DNA from: an uncultured bacterium
GTDB taxonomy: Bacteria; Vulcanimicrobiota; CADAWZ01
Assembly (NCBI GenBank): GCA_949288455.1
Contig: CASEKF010000054.1
Location: 1 to 34,257 of the forward strand
Length of the DNA stretch: 34,257 bases
Direction: 5' to 3'
Shown here: piece after piece, positions 17,248 through 25,116 of the stretch
How the letters are laid out: each line of letters begins with the position of its first letter
How positions within the stretch are numbered: the first letter of the stretch is position 1
Made by a program: the position numbers and the translations under genes
Notes under the pieces: generated by a model
Databases searched by the model: none
Told to the model about the DNA's origin: nothing
The model's input: only the letters and a program-made list of their open reading frames with translations

Positions 17248-17892
17248 TTAAACGTTAAAAACCATATCGCTGTTTTCAGGTATTGAGAAATGACTGAAAT
17301 ATAGTTCTTCCATTGGAATCCACTTATTTTGAAATACTTTATATCGTTCGTAGCCATTTCTTTTGATTATTCTGTCCAGTTGTTTGTTCTTATTTATATT
17401 GAGAAATATCTTAAAGTTGTTCTCTGTTTTGAATAACGGATGATGACTGTAAGAGCCTTCTATAATATTTAGATTTTTGAGCTTTATTTCTATTTCGTTA
17501 TAAAAAGAGTCTGACGAACATCTATATGCGCGATAGATAAATTCTTTTTTATTGACAAGAGGCGTTAGCACTTCTTGTCGAAATCTTTCATAATCTATAT
17601 TCCCTCCAGGTTCAGCTAGCCTTTGTTCCGTTCGTTGTTTTTTTGTAAGAAAAAAATCGTCGGTATGAAATACGTTACAATTATAATGGCTGCTTATTAG
17701 GGAAGCCAGAGTCGTTTTCCCGGCTCCGCATCTTCCATCGATTGATATAATATACAGTTTATCCTGTTTTAATTGTCGTATATACCTAAAAATTGGCTTA
17801 TAAAAATCTAATAAAAATTTTTCTTCTATAATTGATGCGGACGATGAATTTCTAGTCGTTATATTTTTGTTATGCTTTAAATATTTCGTCAT
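17248..17892 (-). CDS. Uridine-kinase-like P-loop kinase
   Basis: About 214 residues. Walker A is GRCGAGKTT in the segment IISIDGRCGAGKTTLASLI. It is followed by HTDDFF, the acidic substrate/metal motif of uridine kinase-like proteins, then GNIDYERF, IIEGSYSHHP and a lid-like region around IIKRNGYERY. This is the short uridine kinase/phosphoribulokinase-like group found in many bacteria, often of uncertain substrate. The ATG at 17892 is used; a TTG at 17907 would add five residues, and neither has a convincing ribosome-binding site. It is divergent from the SGNH hydrolase gene, with 54 bases between starts. Confidence 0.8.
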   Translation of the reverse strand: MTKYLKHNKNITTRNSSSASIIEEKFLLDFYKPIFRYIRQLKQDKLYIISIDGRCGAGKTTLASLISSHYNCNVFHTDDFFLTKKQRTEQRLAEPGGNIDYERFRQEVLTPLVNKKEFIYRAYRCSSDSFYNEIEIKLKNLNIIEGSYSHHPLFKTENNFKIFLNINKNKQLDRIIKRNGYERYKVFQNKWIPMEELYFSHFSIPENSDMVFNV

Positions 17893-17946
17893 GTTTTTTG
17901 TATTCAATTTGTCGTTTTGAAATCCTTTAAAGATAGAGGAGGGGTT

Positions 17947-18573
17947 GTGAAGGAAAAAGTAATTTTATGTTACGGGGATTCTAATACTTTTGGATATAAT
18001 TGTGAAAATGGATGCCGTTTCAGCAAAAAAATGAGATGGAGCGGATTAGTAGGCGATTATTTATCTGCTTTTAAAATTATCGAGGAAGGGCTTAATAATA
18101 GAACTTTATGTTCTTTAAATTCCGACGGAGAAAAATATTGCGGAGACAAATATTTTTTTGATATAATTTCACGGATTGAGCAAGTTGATATTTTGATTTT
18201 ATCTCTGGGAATAAACGATTTACAAAGTCGTTATAACATTTCAAACATTGAGTTTCAAACAGGGCTGGAGAATATATGTAGTACGTTTATAAGTTTTAAC
18301 TCGTCCGGAAAAATTGTCATAACGCTTCCTCCTGTTTTAACTGAAAATTTATTTATAGGTAGTTTTGGCAGTTTATTTGCAAAAAGTTCTCTTGAAAGAT
18401 CGAGAGAAATTCGAGAAATATATCTTGACGTCGCTCGTAAGTTAAATTGCGTAATTTTTGATCCTGAACAGTTCGTTTCCGTTTCAGAGATAGACGGACT
18501 TCATTATGATAAAAACGCTCATCTTAGAATAGCGAAAGAGTTGTCGTCTCTTATAAAAAACTATTTATTATAA
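17947..18573 (+). CDS. SGNH/GDSL-family hydrolase
   Basis: About 208 residues. The family blocks are visible: block I VILCYGDSNTFGY with the nucleophile Ser in GDSN, block III LGINDLQ with the oxyanion Asn, and block V DGLHYDKNAH with the Asp and His of the triad. The family hydrolyses esters of lipids, acetylated sugars or similar substrates. No signal peptide is evident, so it is probably cytoplasmic. I chose GTG at 17947 because GGAGG (17938-17942) is just upstream, although the spacing of four bases is short; an upstream in-frame TTG at 17917 lacks a site. It lies alone before a 413-base gap. Confidence 0.88.
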   Translation: MKEKVILCYGDSNTFGYNCENGCRFSKKMRWSGLVGDYLSAFKIIEEGLNNRTLCSLNSDGEKYCGDKYFFDIISRIEQVDILILSLGINDLQSRYNISNIEFQTGLENICSTFISFNSSGKIVITLPPVLTENLFIGSFGSLFAKSSLERSREIREIYLDVARKLNCVIFDPEQFVSVSEIDGLHYDKNAHLRIAKELSSLIKNYLL

Positions 18574-18986
18574 TTTTGAAGTTAGCCGTTAAATTTTATT
18601 TTCTGTATTATAAAAGACGAATATATAGTTTCAAGAAGGATTAAAATAAGTAGATATAGAAAAGAAAAATACAAATAACATAATATATTGTTGCGATATG
18701 CGGCTGTATTGATATTAATTTTTATATTTTGTTTTTACTCCGATAAAAGTATGGCGTATTTTAATTTGTAGATATAGAATCAATAAACTAAATTACGTTG
18801 CTGCATTGAAACATTAGCGGGGAAAATGATTTATCCTTTAAGCAAGATTATAGCGCGTATTTTTACGCTTGGGGATAGTTTTTATATTTAAAACGAAAAG
18901 GGCCCGTTTGACGACTCAAGATTTTTCGTATAACACTTACAAGAAGTGTTGCTTTAATTAAATACACCTATGAGGAATCGATATTT
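18574..18986 (+). other. 413-base intergenic region without a recognisable gene
   Basis: AT-rich, with no credible open frame. It contains a direct repeat GTAGATATAGAA at 18651 and 18769. It also has a small hairpin, AACACTT/AAGTGTT with a 5-base loop near 18932-18950, and a GC block GGGCCCG near 18900. GAGGA at 18972-18976 is the ribosome-binding site of the next gene. It could hold a long leader, a promoter region or a small RNA; I recognise no Rfam-type family. Confidence 0.5.
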
Positions 18987-21503
18987 ATGATTGACAGCGC
19001 AGTAAAAGAAGTTAACGGTTTTATGTCTATAAAACGCTGGGAAGACGCTCTTGCGACAGTTCGTAGACAGCCTGCCAGATATGCTTCGAAGGAAGATATA
19101 CAGATAGAAGCGTACCTGCTTTATAATTTGAAGTATTTTGAACTTTGCGGCGATTTATGTCTTGAACATCTTGAAAAAAACGATGATTTTGATTTTAAAT
19201 TTATTTTAAAAAGCTGCGAAGACATGCAGTGCGTCAAATCTGCGCTACTTTCTCAGATTCGCGCTTGCAAACGTTTAGATTTTAAAGGAGCGTCTTCTAG
19301 CATAGGTTTTTTACTTAGCGTTTTCTGCGACATTAGAGACGTTACTTATTATTTAACTTCTATTCTTACGGTAGATAAAGATCCTATATTTACATACTTG
19401 CTGGCTTGCATATATCGTATTTCCGGAAAACTTCAAGAATCAATCGCTTTGCTAGAACAGATCCAGTCCGTTTATCCTGACGCTTCTAAGCTTTTGGAAA
19501 AGGTAAAAATTGAATACGAGGCTTTTTTAAAATTAGGACGTTTTGGATCCGGAGGAAAGCTGCAAATGCCTAACCTTGAAAATATGAATGGGGAAGACTT
19601 CATGGTTAGAGGATTTTGGAGCATAGCCGAAAAGGATTACCAATCTGCTTTTTCTTATCTTGCTGAGGCTATAAAGATGGATTCTTCATTAGCCGTATGC
19701 TGGTATTACGTCGGCAAACTGCAGACTACGTTTGGAGCTAAGGAAAGAGGAGAAAAATGTTTTAAAAAATTTCTTGAGTACTTCCCGTTTTCAAGCGGTT
19801 ATTACAAATCGCTTGCGTTTTCCAGAGTAGAATCTGAAGAAAAGAAAAAAGAATATTATGAAAAATGGATAGGTTGTTTTCCTTCGGACCCCAGATCGTG
19901 GATATCTTACTTATCGTATCTTTATTCTAAAAATGATTATTTTAGTATTCGTCTTATAGCTGCGGAAGCGCTCGAACGTTATGAAAAAGAGTGGTTCGTA
20001 CCTCAGGACAGTCCTATTAAACAGATTTATTTGGGTATGTTAAATCTTTGTTTGGAAAGAACTTCAACAGCGTTAGAATATTTCAAAAACGCAGTGAAGT
20101 TCGAACACTACAAGACGGTGGCTTTGCTTGGCATAGGAACCGCATTTGACAATCAAGGCGTAGTAGTTGACGCTATGTCTAATTACGAAGAAGCTATGAA
20201 GGATCCTAAGGCGGAAGCTATATCGAAATACTTTATGACGAACGTTTATCTGAAACGTAAAAATTATAAAAAAGCTTTTGCCACGATAGACGAATTACTG
20301 GCTAAATATCCTGAGTCTCCCAGCGCGATATGTAAAAAAGCGGAGATTTACGTACAATTATCCGATATAAAAGGTTTCAGAAAATACGTATCAGAGCTAA
20401 GCAATAAGCAAATGTCTCCGGAACTTTATATCTTAGCCGCTATAGTGGAATTGAAAGAGCAAAATCAAAAAGAAGCCGTTGATTATTTAAATAAAGCTTT
20501 AGAAGAATATCCGGATTTAAAATCAGTTTTGACTAACGCCGCAACTTTGGCAATAATTACGGAGGATTATGGCAGAGCTGAAGAAATAGCGGATAAATTG
20601 ACAAAATCTTACATAGATCCTTACGTCAGCTTTATTAAAGGTTTCATTTTTATGAAGAAAGAATCTTTTGCGGAAGCTAAAGTATTCATAGAAGACTACT
20701 TGACCGCGTTTCCTTTTGATTTTAAAGCTTGGTTAATTTATGGCATTATTTCTGTTAAGCTTAATAATATTAAAGCCGCTAGATTGGCGTTTGAAAAAGC
20801 GGTTCTGTTATCTGAAGGAAAACCTATTTATCGCTTGAATCTTGCTGTTTTTTATGCTTCTCAAGGTATGTATAAGGAAGCGCTGGAATATTTTAAGATT
20901 TCTCCTATGGAGAATAATTCTTACTATACTCTTTTAAACGTTTGGTTGTTAGCTCTTTCTACTCCCGACGAAACCATAGAATTTTCAACCGAAATAGATA
21001 AGATGATTAATAACGGCGAATATAAACCTGAAGCCTATAATTTAAAAGCGTATAAAGCTTTTGAGATAGGCAAATTAGATAGAGCGGCTTCGACGATAGA
21101 GCAGGGTCTTGAAAAATTTCCTGATAATAAAGTTTTATTATATAACAAAGTATTTATTAAACTTCATTTGAAAAAATATGAAGAGGCAGGATCCATCTTA
21201 TCTGTTTTATTAGAGAAATATCCTCAAGATTATCAAGCATGGCTGGCGGAAGTAGTGCTTCAATGGATAAGGAACGATCAAGAAGCCGTTAAAAACGCTT
21301 TGACCGGAGCTAAAAAATTAAAGCATCCTGACTTTAATTCTTGGCTTAAAACCGCCTCTTCAATGAAAGAACCTTTAAGCTCAATTTCTTTTTCTGTAGA
21401 TATAGATTTTAATTTCTATCTACCTGAAATTTTTTCTCTTAATTATAATGATCCGATAGGAGTTTTTGCCTTTGATAAGCTTGACGCAGTTTTTCATAAA
21501 TAA
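18987..21503 (+). CDS. Large TPR-repeat protein
   Basis: 838 residues of repeated helix pairs with TPR character through most of the length. Examples are SAFSYLAEAIKMDSSLAVCWYYVGKL, cut by charged turns, then TALEYFKNAVKFEHYKTVALLGIG, KAFATIDELLAKYPESPSAICKKAEI, EAVDYLNKALEEYPDLKSVL and EALEYFKISPMENNSYY. No signal peptide, membrane helix or catalytic motif is visible, so it is probably a cytoplasmic scaffold. GAGGA sits ten bases before the ATG. A hairpin terminator follows at 21539. It is not obviously an O-GlcNAc-transferase-type TPR enzyme. Confidence 0.9.
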   Translation: MIDSAVKEVNGFMSIKRWEDALATVRRQPARYASKEDIQIEAYLLYNLKYFELCGDLCLEHLEKNDDFDFKFILKSCEDMQCVKSALLSQIRACKRLDFKGASSSIGFLLSVFCDIRDVTYYLTSILTVDKDPIFTYLLACIYRISGKLQESIALLEQIQSVYPDASKLLEKVKIEYEAFLKLGRFGSGGKLQMPNLENMNGEDFMVRGFWSIAEKDYQSAFSYLAEAIKMDSSLAVCWYYVGKLQTTFGAKERGEKCFKKFLEYFPFSSGYYKSLAFSRVESEEKKKEYYEKWIGCFPSDPRSWISYLSYLYSKNDYFSIRLIAAEALERYEKEWFVPQDSPIKQIYLGMLNLCLERTSTALEYFKNAVKFEHYKTVALLGIGTAFDNQGVVVDAMSNYEEAMKDPKAEAISKYFMTNVYLKRKNYKKAFATIDELLAKYPESPSAICKKAEIYVQLSDIKGFRKYVSELSNKQMSPELYILAAIVELKEQNQKEAVDYLNKALEEYPDLKSVLTNAATLAIITEDYGRAEEIADKLTKSYIDPYVSFIKGFIFMKKESFAEAKVFIEDYLTAFPFDFKAWLIYGIISVKLNNIKAARLAFEKAVLLSEGKPIYRLNLAVFYASQGMYKEALEYFKISPMENNSYYTLLNVWLLALSTPDETIEFSTEIDKMINNGEYKPEAYNLKAYKAFEIGKLDRAASTIEQGLEKFPDNKVLLYNKVFIKLHLKKYEEAGSILSVLLEKYPQDYQAWLAEVVLQWIRNDQEAVKNALTGAKKLKHPDFNSWLKTASSMKEPLSSISFSVDIDFNFYLPEIFSLNYNDPIGVFAFDKLDAVFHK

Positions 21504-21538
21504 CATTAGATAAATTATGCGTCTTATGCAGTGTTAGG

Positions 21539-21571
21539 CAGGGATCCTTATGCGATCCCTGTTTCAGTTTT
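21539..21571 (+). terminator. Intrinsic terminator after the TPR gene
   Basis: Perfect 8-bp stem CAGGGATC (21539-21546) / GATCCCTG (21554-21561) with a 7-base loop, followed by TTTCAGTTTT. It lies 35 bases after the TPR stop. hisS starts only 31 bases after the stem, with no promoter visible between, so some read-through or a promoter before the stem is likely. Confidence 0.7.
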
Positions 21572-21592
21572 ATGCGAACGAAAGGGGAATTT

Positions 21593-22849
21593 ATGAAAAT
21601 ATCGGCGCCTCGCGGAACCTCCGACGTGCTTCCGCAGGATTCATATAAATGGCATTATATTGAAATGGCAGCGAGACGTATTGCCGCTACTTTTGGTTAC
21701 AAAGAAATTCGTACGCCTATTTTTGAACATACGGAACTTTTTACGCGCGGAATCGGAAAAGGCAGCGATATTGTACGCAAGGAAATGTATACCTTTGAAG
21801 ATAAAAAAGGTAGGAGTATGACTTTGCGCCCGGAAGGAACCGCTACGGTTATGCGTTCTGTTTTGCAAAATAATCTTTATTTAAAGTCGCCTTTAAAGCT
21901 ATTTTACTTAGGGCCTTTTTTTAGGTATGAACGTCCTCAAGAAGGTCGTTTTAGGCAGTTTAATCAATTTGGACTGGAAGCTATAGGGCTTGATGACGCG
22001 TCTATTGACGCTGAAATCATTCTTGCCGCTTGTTCTTTATTTACTTCGTTGGATCTTAAACATCTGCAAGTGCAATTAAATTCTTTGGGATGTTCGAGTT
22101 GCCGTCCAAAGTATCGAGAAGCGTTGATTTCATTTTTTGACAGTAGGATAGATAAATTATGTTCAGATTGCCAAGAACGTTTTAAAGTTAATCCCTTAAG
22201 AATTTTGGACTGTAAGAATCCCGACTGCAAAAATATAGCCGATTCTGCTCCTTCGACTCTTGAGTTCTTATGCGAGTCTTGTAAAAATGATTTTTTGGAT
22301 TTAGAACAGATATTAAAAATTTATGAAATTGATTTTACGATAAATCCTAAAATAGTTAGAGGTCTTGATTATTATACTAAAACTGTGTTTGAGATAACTT
22401 CCGGGCAGCTGGGAAGCCAAGACGCTATTTGCGGCGGAGGCAGGTACAACGGCTTGGCAGAAGAAATAGGCGGAAAGTCTATTCCTGCAGTCGGTTTTGC
22501 CGCCGGTATAGAAAGACTTTTAGCTCTTATGCAGAAAACCGGCAGTTTTAGCGGAATACCTGTAGAACCTAGAGTTTTTGTAATATCTATAGAGGATTCA
22601 TGTCGTTTGAAAGCTTTAGAAATTTTATATGCTTTGAGAAAAAATGGAATACATTCCGAATTTAGTTACGGAAAGAAAAATATAAAAAAGATTTTAGGTT
22701 CTTTGGGAGAGGGGACTGAATTCGTTTATATTATAGGCTCAGACGAATTAGCCGCCGGAACTATAAGCGTTAAAAATATGAAAACAAAATGTCAAGTTGA
22801 AATACCGGCTTTAGATGCGGTAAATTTTATTTCTAGAGGTAATCTCTAA
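21593..22849 (+). CDS. hisS: Histidyl-tRNA synthetase
   Basis: Class II aminoacyl-tRNA synthetase charging tRNA-His in the cytoplasm; 418 residues, normal for bacterial HisRS. It starts KISAPRGTSDVLPQD and has motif 2 FYLGPFFRYERPQEGRFRQF, the histidine motifs RGLDYYTKTVFEI and GGGRYNGL, motif 3 VGFAAGIERLL and a C-terminal anticodon-binding domain. Four cysteine pairs in the insertion (GCSSC, LCSDC, DCKNPDC, CESC) suggest a zinc-binding element, as in many bacterial HisRS. The start is ATG 21593, with AAAGGGGA just before; an in-frame ATG at 21572 lacks a site and would add seven non-conserved residues. The stop abuts the next ATG without a gap. Confidence 0.97.
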   Translation: MKISAPRGTSDVLPQDSYKWHYIEMAARRIAATFGYKEIRTPIFEHTELFTRGIGKGSDIVRKEMYTFEDKKGRSMTLRPEGTATVMRSVLQNNLYLKSPLKLFYLGPFFRYERPQEGRFRQFNQFGLEAIGLDDASIDAEIILAACSLFTSLDLKHLQVQLNSLGCSSCRPKYREALISFFDSRIDKLCSDCQERFKVNPLRILDCKNPDCKNIADSAPSTLEFLCESCKNDFLDLEQILKIYEIDFTINPKIVRGLDYYTKTVFEITSGQLGSQDAICGGGRYNGLAEEIGGKSIPAVGFAAGIERLLALMQKTGSFSGIPVEPRVFVISIEDSCRLKALEILYALRKNGIHSEFSYGKKNIKKILGSLGEGTEFVYIIGSDELAAGTISVKNMKTKCQVEIPALDAVNFISRGNL

Positions 22850-25090
22850 ATGATTGCTAAATGGCTGAAAGGCTGTTTGTCTCGATTTCGGGAATCGCAT
22901 CTTATGCTTGACGACGTTTTTCGCCGTAGGAGCGCGTCGAAAAAAGAGGGCCCGACTTTGACAGACGGAGAATTCTATTCTTGTTTTAATTATAATAAGG
23001 TCGCGTTAAAAGACTTAAAGGACGTATATAGAGATAGAGACTTTGAGTCAGCCGCGGACGAATTGATTCGATATTACAGAACTAAGCGGCATCTTTCCGT
23101 CAAGCTTTGTCTTGAACCGGCGTTTAAAAAACGCATAAAGGCTTTTTCGCCTTCTCAGCGCAAACTTATTCGTATTGCCGATATGATTTGCGCGCATAAT
23201 ATAATTATGCCTACCGGACATAGCGCGGAGTTTGGAACTTTTATTAACTGGCACTCGGATTTTTGTGGAAAAAATTGGATGTATCTTCATATATCCGATC
23301 TTTTGAAAAGTATTCATGATAGAACTCTTGCAAAACAATATGATATAAAAACTTTGCCCATATCTCTTGAATTTAACAAGCATCATCATTTTGTCGTTTT
23401 AGCTAGAGCTTTTGCTTTAACTTTGGACGAGAAATATACTCAGGAATTTACCATACAATTAGAAGATTGGATTCAAAGAAATCCCGTAAATTTTGGAATT
23501 AGTTGGATTGATCCTATGACAGTAGCGCAAAGACTAATATCATGGATCTTTGCCTTAGCTATATTTTTAGAGCTATCTTCCTATTTGCAAGGCGAGCATC
23601 TTCAAAAAATTATGAAAATGATGCTGCTTCATGGAGCTTATCTTACAAATTGTTTGACAGATAAAAATCAACGTTCTTCATCTTCTATTGCCGCGGCTTC
23701 GGCTTTATATATGGCAGCTTCTTTTTTTCCAGAATTTGAATGTGCTGAAAGATGGAAAAATAAAGCGGTTAGAATGTTGGAGACCGAATCTTCCGCAGAG
23801 TTTTTGCCGGATGGAGTTTATAAAAAGCGTTCTATGGGGATGCAGGTTTTGCTTACCGAGTTTTTGATGCTTCCTCTTATATGCGATAAATTATTTGGAA
23901 TTTCGTCGTCTCCGGCAATCTTATCTATCGTAGAGCGTTCTTTAGAATTTTTGATGTACGCACAGGCTCCTTCAGGTTTGTCCGTAAATTTTGGGGACTC
24001 TCCGGCAACTCATGTCTGGTATTTTTCCAACGTTCAAAATGAAGATTATAGGAATCTTCTATGTATAGGAGCTTATATTTTTAATAGAGGAGACATGAAG
24101 TTTCTTGCTGGAAAAATATCGGAAGATTTTTTATGGTTTTTTAAAACTCAAGGCGAAAAAAAATATGAAGAAATTGTTCCAAACGCTCCGGTAAATATTT
24201 CGCAAGCTTTTGTCGACAGCGGATATTTTGCATTTAGGAATTCTTGGAATCAAGACGCTACGTATTGTTTGTTTTATGGGAATCCTAAAAAGCCTGTTCC
24301 TTTTATCGATAAAGGCTTAAATATTATTTGCCCTCATAGAGATTTATTGAGTTTTGCTCTTTTTGTTAGAGGCGAGCCTTTTATTATAGAAACCGGATCC
24401 TATAAAGGAGTAAAAAAAATTGGAACGGCTGATCCCGCGGATTATTTCTCCAAGACTTCGGCGCATAATTCCCTTATTGTTGACGGTAAAGAACAGTCGA
24501 TAGCTAAAAATATAAAGAGTTCGCGCAAATTTATGCATTTATTAAAGACAAGGTGGTTTTTTTCAGAAGAATTTGATTACGTAATGTCTTGTAATTTTGG
24601 CTTTGAAGATTTAAAAGGCGTTCTTGTGCATAAAAGGGAGATTCTTTATTTAAAAGAGAAAAAATGGACGTTGATAAAAGACTCGCTTGAGGGAAGTGAA
24701 GAATTTAACGTAGCCAATCTTTTCCATCTTGCTCCTGAATTAGATATAAGTTTGAGAGGAGATTACGGTTGTCTGATTCATGCCAGAAGAGAGTACATAA
24801 GATTAAATATGTATTATCCCGGTCCTTTCGAATGCCGTCCGTCTAGAGGTAAAATAAATCCGATATCCGGATGGCATGCAAAGGATTTCAGCAGATTGGA
24901 ACCCTGCCACAAAATTGAATATACAAGTAAAGTTAAACTTCCAGCCCAGATTTACACTTGGATAAGCTGGGCAAGAAACGAATATAGAATCCCCCCGAAA
25001 GACGTTTTGGAAGAAGCGTTTATAACGGCTTCTCAAATTAGAGGAATAAAAGAGGGCGAAGTGCAGTTTGAAGTGCCGGCAGCTAAATAA
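22850..25090 (+). CDS. Heparinase II/III-family protein (polysaccharide lyase-like)
   Basis: 746 residues. The N-terminal two thirds are helical, as in the alpha/alpha toroid of heparinase II/III and alginate lyases (for example KHHHFVVLARAFALTL and the Asn/Gln-rich DKNQRSSSSIAAASALYMAAS). The C-terminal third is beta-rich and carries PHRDLLSFALFVRGEPFIIETGS with H496 and D498, then YFSKTSAHNSLIVDGKEQS with H539. These match the heparinase C-terminal hallmark H-x-D-x-LSF and AHN-x-VDG. No signal peptide is visible, so it may be cytoplasmic, as for proteins of this family encoded beside capsule genes. Its ATG follows the hisS stop directly, suggesting translational coupling. The substrate is unknown. 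Confidence 0.85.
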   Translation: MIAKWLKGCLSRFRESHLMLDDVFRRRSASKKEGPTLTDGEFYSCFNYNKVALKDLKDVYRDRDFESAADELIRYYRTKRHLSVKLCLEPAFKKRIKAFSPSQRKLIRIADMICAHNIIMPTGHSAEFGTFINWHSDFCGKNWMYLHISDLLKSIHDRTLAKQYDIKTLPISLEFNKHHHFVVLARAFALTLDEKYTQEFTIQLEDWIQRNPVNFGISWIDPMTVAQRLISWIFALAIFLELSSYLQGEHLQKIMKMMLLHGAYLTNCLTDKNQRSSSSIAAASALYMAASFFPEFECAERWKNKAVRMLETESSAEFLPDGVYKKRSMGMQVLLTEFLMLPLICDKLFGISSSPAILSIVERSLEFLMYAQAPSGLSVNFGDSPATHVWYFSNVQNEDYRNLLCIGAYIFNRGDMKFLAGKISEDFLWFFKTQGEKKYEEIVPNAPVNISQAFVDSGYFAFRNSWNQDATYCLFYGNPKKPVPFIDKGLNIICPHRDLLSFALFVRGEPFIIETGSYKGVKKIGTADPADYFSKTSAHNSLIVDGKEQSIAKNIKSSRKFMHLLKTRWFFSEEFDYVMSCNFGFEDLKGVLVHKREILYLKEKKWTLIKDSLEGSEEFNVANLFHLAPELDISLRGDYGCLIHARREYIRLNMYYPGPFECRPSRGKINPISGWHAKDFSRLEPCHKIEYTSKVKLPAQIYTWISWARNEYRIPPKDVLEEAFITASQIRGIKEGEVQFEVPAAK

Positions 25091-25116
25091 TTAAACGTTG
25101 CAATTGGCATAGTATT

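Noticed and set aside
16460-18573. Genomic island or mobile-element cargo
   Set aside because: The orphan ABC ATPase, kinase and SGNH hydrolase look accessory, but there are no flanking repeats, integrase or visible base-composition shift.
18840-18960. Structured RNA such as a riboswitch before the TPR gene
   Set aside because: Only short stems (5 and 7 bp) are visible and no known riboswitch core is recognised; left as an unexplained intergenic region.
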